A stretch of DNA of 5,905 nucleotides, taken from Pseudomonadota bacterium. GTDB lineage: Bacteria; Pseudomonadota; Alphaproteobacteria; UBA8366; JADFVY01. The stretch spans positions 1-5,905 of the forward strand of contig JADFVY010000153.1 in NCBI GenBank assembly GCA_015222795.1. The letters are read 5' to 3'. A program made the translations under genes and the position numbers. Shown here in pieces: positions 5,396 through 5,905 of this stretch; positions within the stretch are counted from its first letter, which is position 1; each line of letters starts with the position of its first letter. The notes below the pieces were generated by a model. That model saw only the letters and a list, made by a program, of their open reading frames with translations, had not been told where the DNA came from and ran no database searches.

Positions 5396-5809
5396 TCAGG
5401 CGGGCTTGTCGCGGGCCCCCGCCATGGTCTGGGCGACCAGTTCGTACCAGTCTTCCCAGGCGCGCCTGGTTTCCGGCGTGAATTCATTCCCCAGCGTCTG
5501 CGCCAGGCTCCAGATCAGCGCTTGGCCAAATGGCATATAGTGACTGGTTTTGATTTCCATATTACGATGGCTCGTCCCCAGCATATCCAGGGCGCTGGAA
5601 ATGGTTTGTTCCGTCGTCATGCCGTTTACCGCCACGGCGACCATTTCCATGAATCGCTGTGCCTGGCCGGCAATATCTCCCTTGAACAGGGCCTTCATGT
5701 CCGGCGAAAGATCGAACAGGCAAGCATAAAAAAACTCAGCAAAGTCCTCGCGCCTGGCCGTGACCTGCTCGAAACTGCCGCGCACAAGTTTGATTTGTTC
5801 GTCGGTCAT
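5396..5809 (-). CDS. Single-domain bacterial haemoglobin (flavohaemoglobin-type globin domain only)
   Basis: This 137-residue soluble globin resembles the N-terminal haem domain of flavohaemoglobins and Vitreoscilla-type haemoglobin. Expected haem-pocket residues can be placed: B10 tyrosine Y28 (EFFYACLF), CD1 phenylalanine F42 (KALF), E7 glutamine Q51 (QAQRF) and the proximal histidine H81 (GTSHRNMEIKTSHY, matching the K-H-x8-Y pattern of Hmp). The C-terminal G and H helices follow (PFGQALIWSLAQTLG and WEDWYELVAQTM). The protein ends at 137, so the FAD/NAD reductase domains of Hmp are absent, as in stand-alone bacterial haemoglobins. These bind oxygen or nitric oxide and may act in NO detoxification or oxygen/redox sensing; here function is inferred only. 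The start ATG 5807-5809 is preceded by AGGGGCAG (- strand) about five to seven bases away. It is upstream of the sulfur transporter on the same strand but 266 bases separate them, so separate transcription is likely. Confidence 0.88.
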   Translation of the reverse strand: MTDEQIKLVRGSFEQVTARREDFAEFFYACLFDLSPDMKALFKGDIAGQAQRFMEMVAVAVNGMTTEQTISSALDMLGTSHRNMEIKTSHYMPFGQALIWSLAQTLGNEFTPETRRAWEDWYELVAQTMAGARDKPA

Positions 5810-5859
5810 ATTCTGCCCCTGGCCTTTTTATTGTCGGCAGGCAGTCTGAACTGAAAAGC

Positions 5860-5887
5860 TATATAAAAGATGAATCGGTGAGGTCGA
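5860..5887 (-). promoter_or_regulatory. Possible promoter of the globin gene
   Basis: On the - strand, TCGACC (5887-5882, four of six bases of the -35 consensus) and TATATA (5865-5860, four of six of the -10) are separated by 16 bases in an AT-rich stretch, about 50 bases ahead of the globin start. It is the best match in the short upstream region but weak. No FNR- or NsrR-like dyad was seen. Confidence 0.3.
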
Positions 5888-5905
5888 TCTAATGCAAACG
5901 GGGCA

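Overview
The window is about 5.9 kb of GC-rich DNA (roughly 60% or more in the genes) with compact bacterial gene spacing. The protein types fit an alphaproteobacterium, possibly a Rhodospirillales-like one. A long palindromic repeat with the CCTCATCCTGAGG / CTTCGAGAC cores that I associate with alphaproteobacterial genomes supports this. No rRNA, tRNA, CRISPR array or transposase gene was seen.

Left part (1-1353, + strand): the C-terminal end of a protein resembling the lipoate-protein ligase family, then a ten-helix DMT/EamA-type transporter 32 bases downstream, probably in the same transcript. Between this transporter and the convergent methyltransferase gene (1354-1582) there is no gene. 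The gap is largely filled by a 140-bp imperfect palindrome (1411-1550) made of two 50-base arms.

Middle part (1583-3222, - strand): a two-gene DNA modification and repair unit. vsr (very short patch mismatch endonuclease) is followed by a DNA cytosine-5 methyltransferase, with an ATGA stop/start overlap. Vsr cuts at T:G mismatches that arise when 5-methylcytosine deaminates, so the pair is functionally coherent. No partner restriction enzyme gene is visible in the window.

The stretch 3223-3715 is clearly more AT-rich than the flanks. It holds a 39-codon ORF with a good ribosome binding site and its own rho-independent terminator (not recognised, possibly a novel small protein). It also holds an untranslated stretch with a 12-bp hairpin ahead of tusA.

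Right part (3716-5809): a TusA-type sulfur carrier protein (+), a convergent YeeE/YedE-type thiosulfate/sulfur transporter (-), and a single-domain haemoglobin (-). TusA-type carriers and YeeE transporters are known functional partners: the transporter brings in thiosulfate or sulfur and the carrier's CPxP cysteine accepts it. Here the two genes face each other and share a 12-bp hairpin that overlaps the tusA stop codon. The region between the globin and transporter genes (5130-5395) holds several inverted repeats, including a 43-nt near-perfect hairpin and a leader hairpin just upstream of the transporter's ribosome binding site.

Most of the content belongs to known families. The most promising unexplained items are the 39-aa ORF and the structured intergenic elements.
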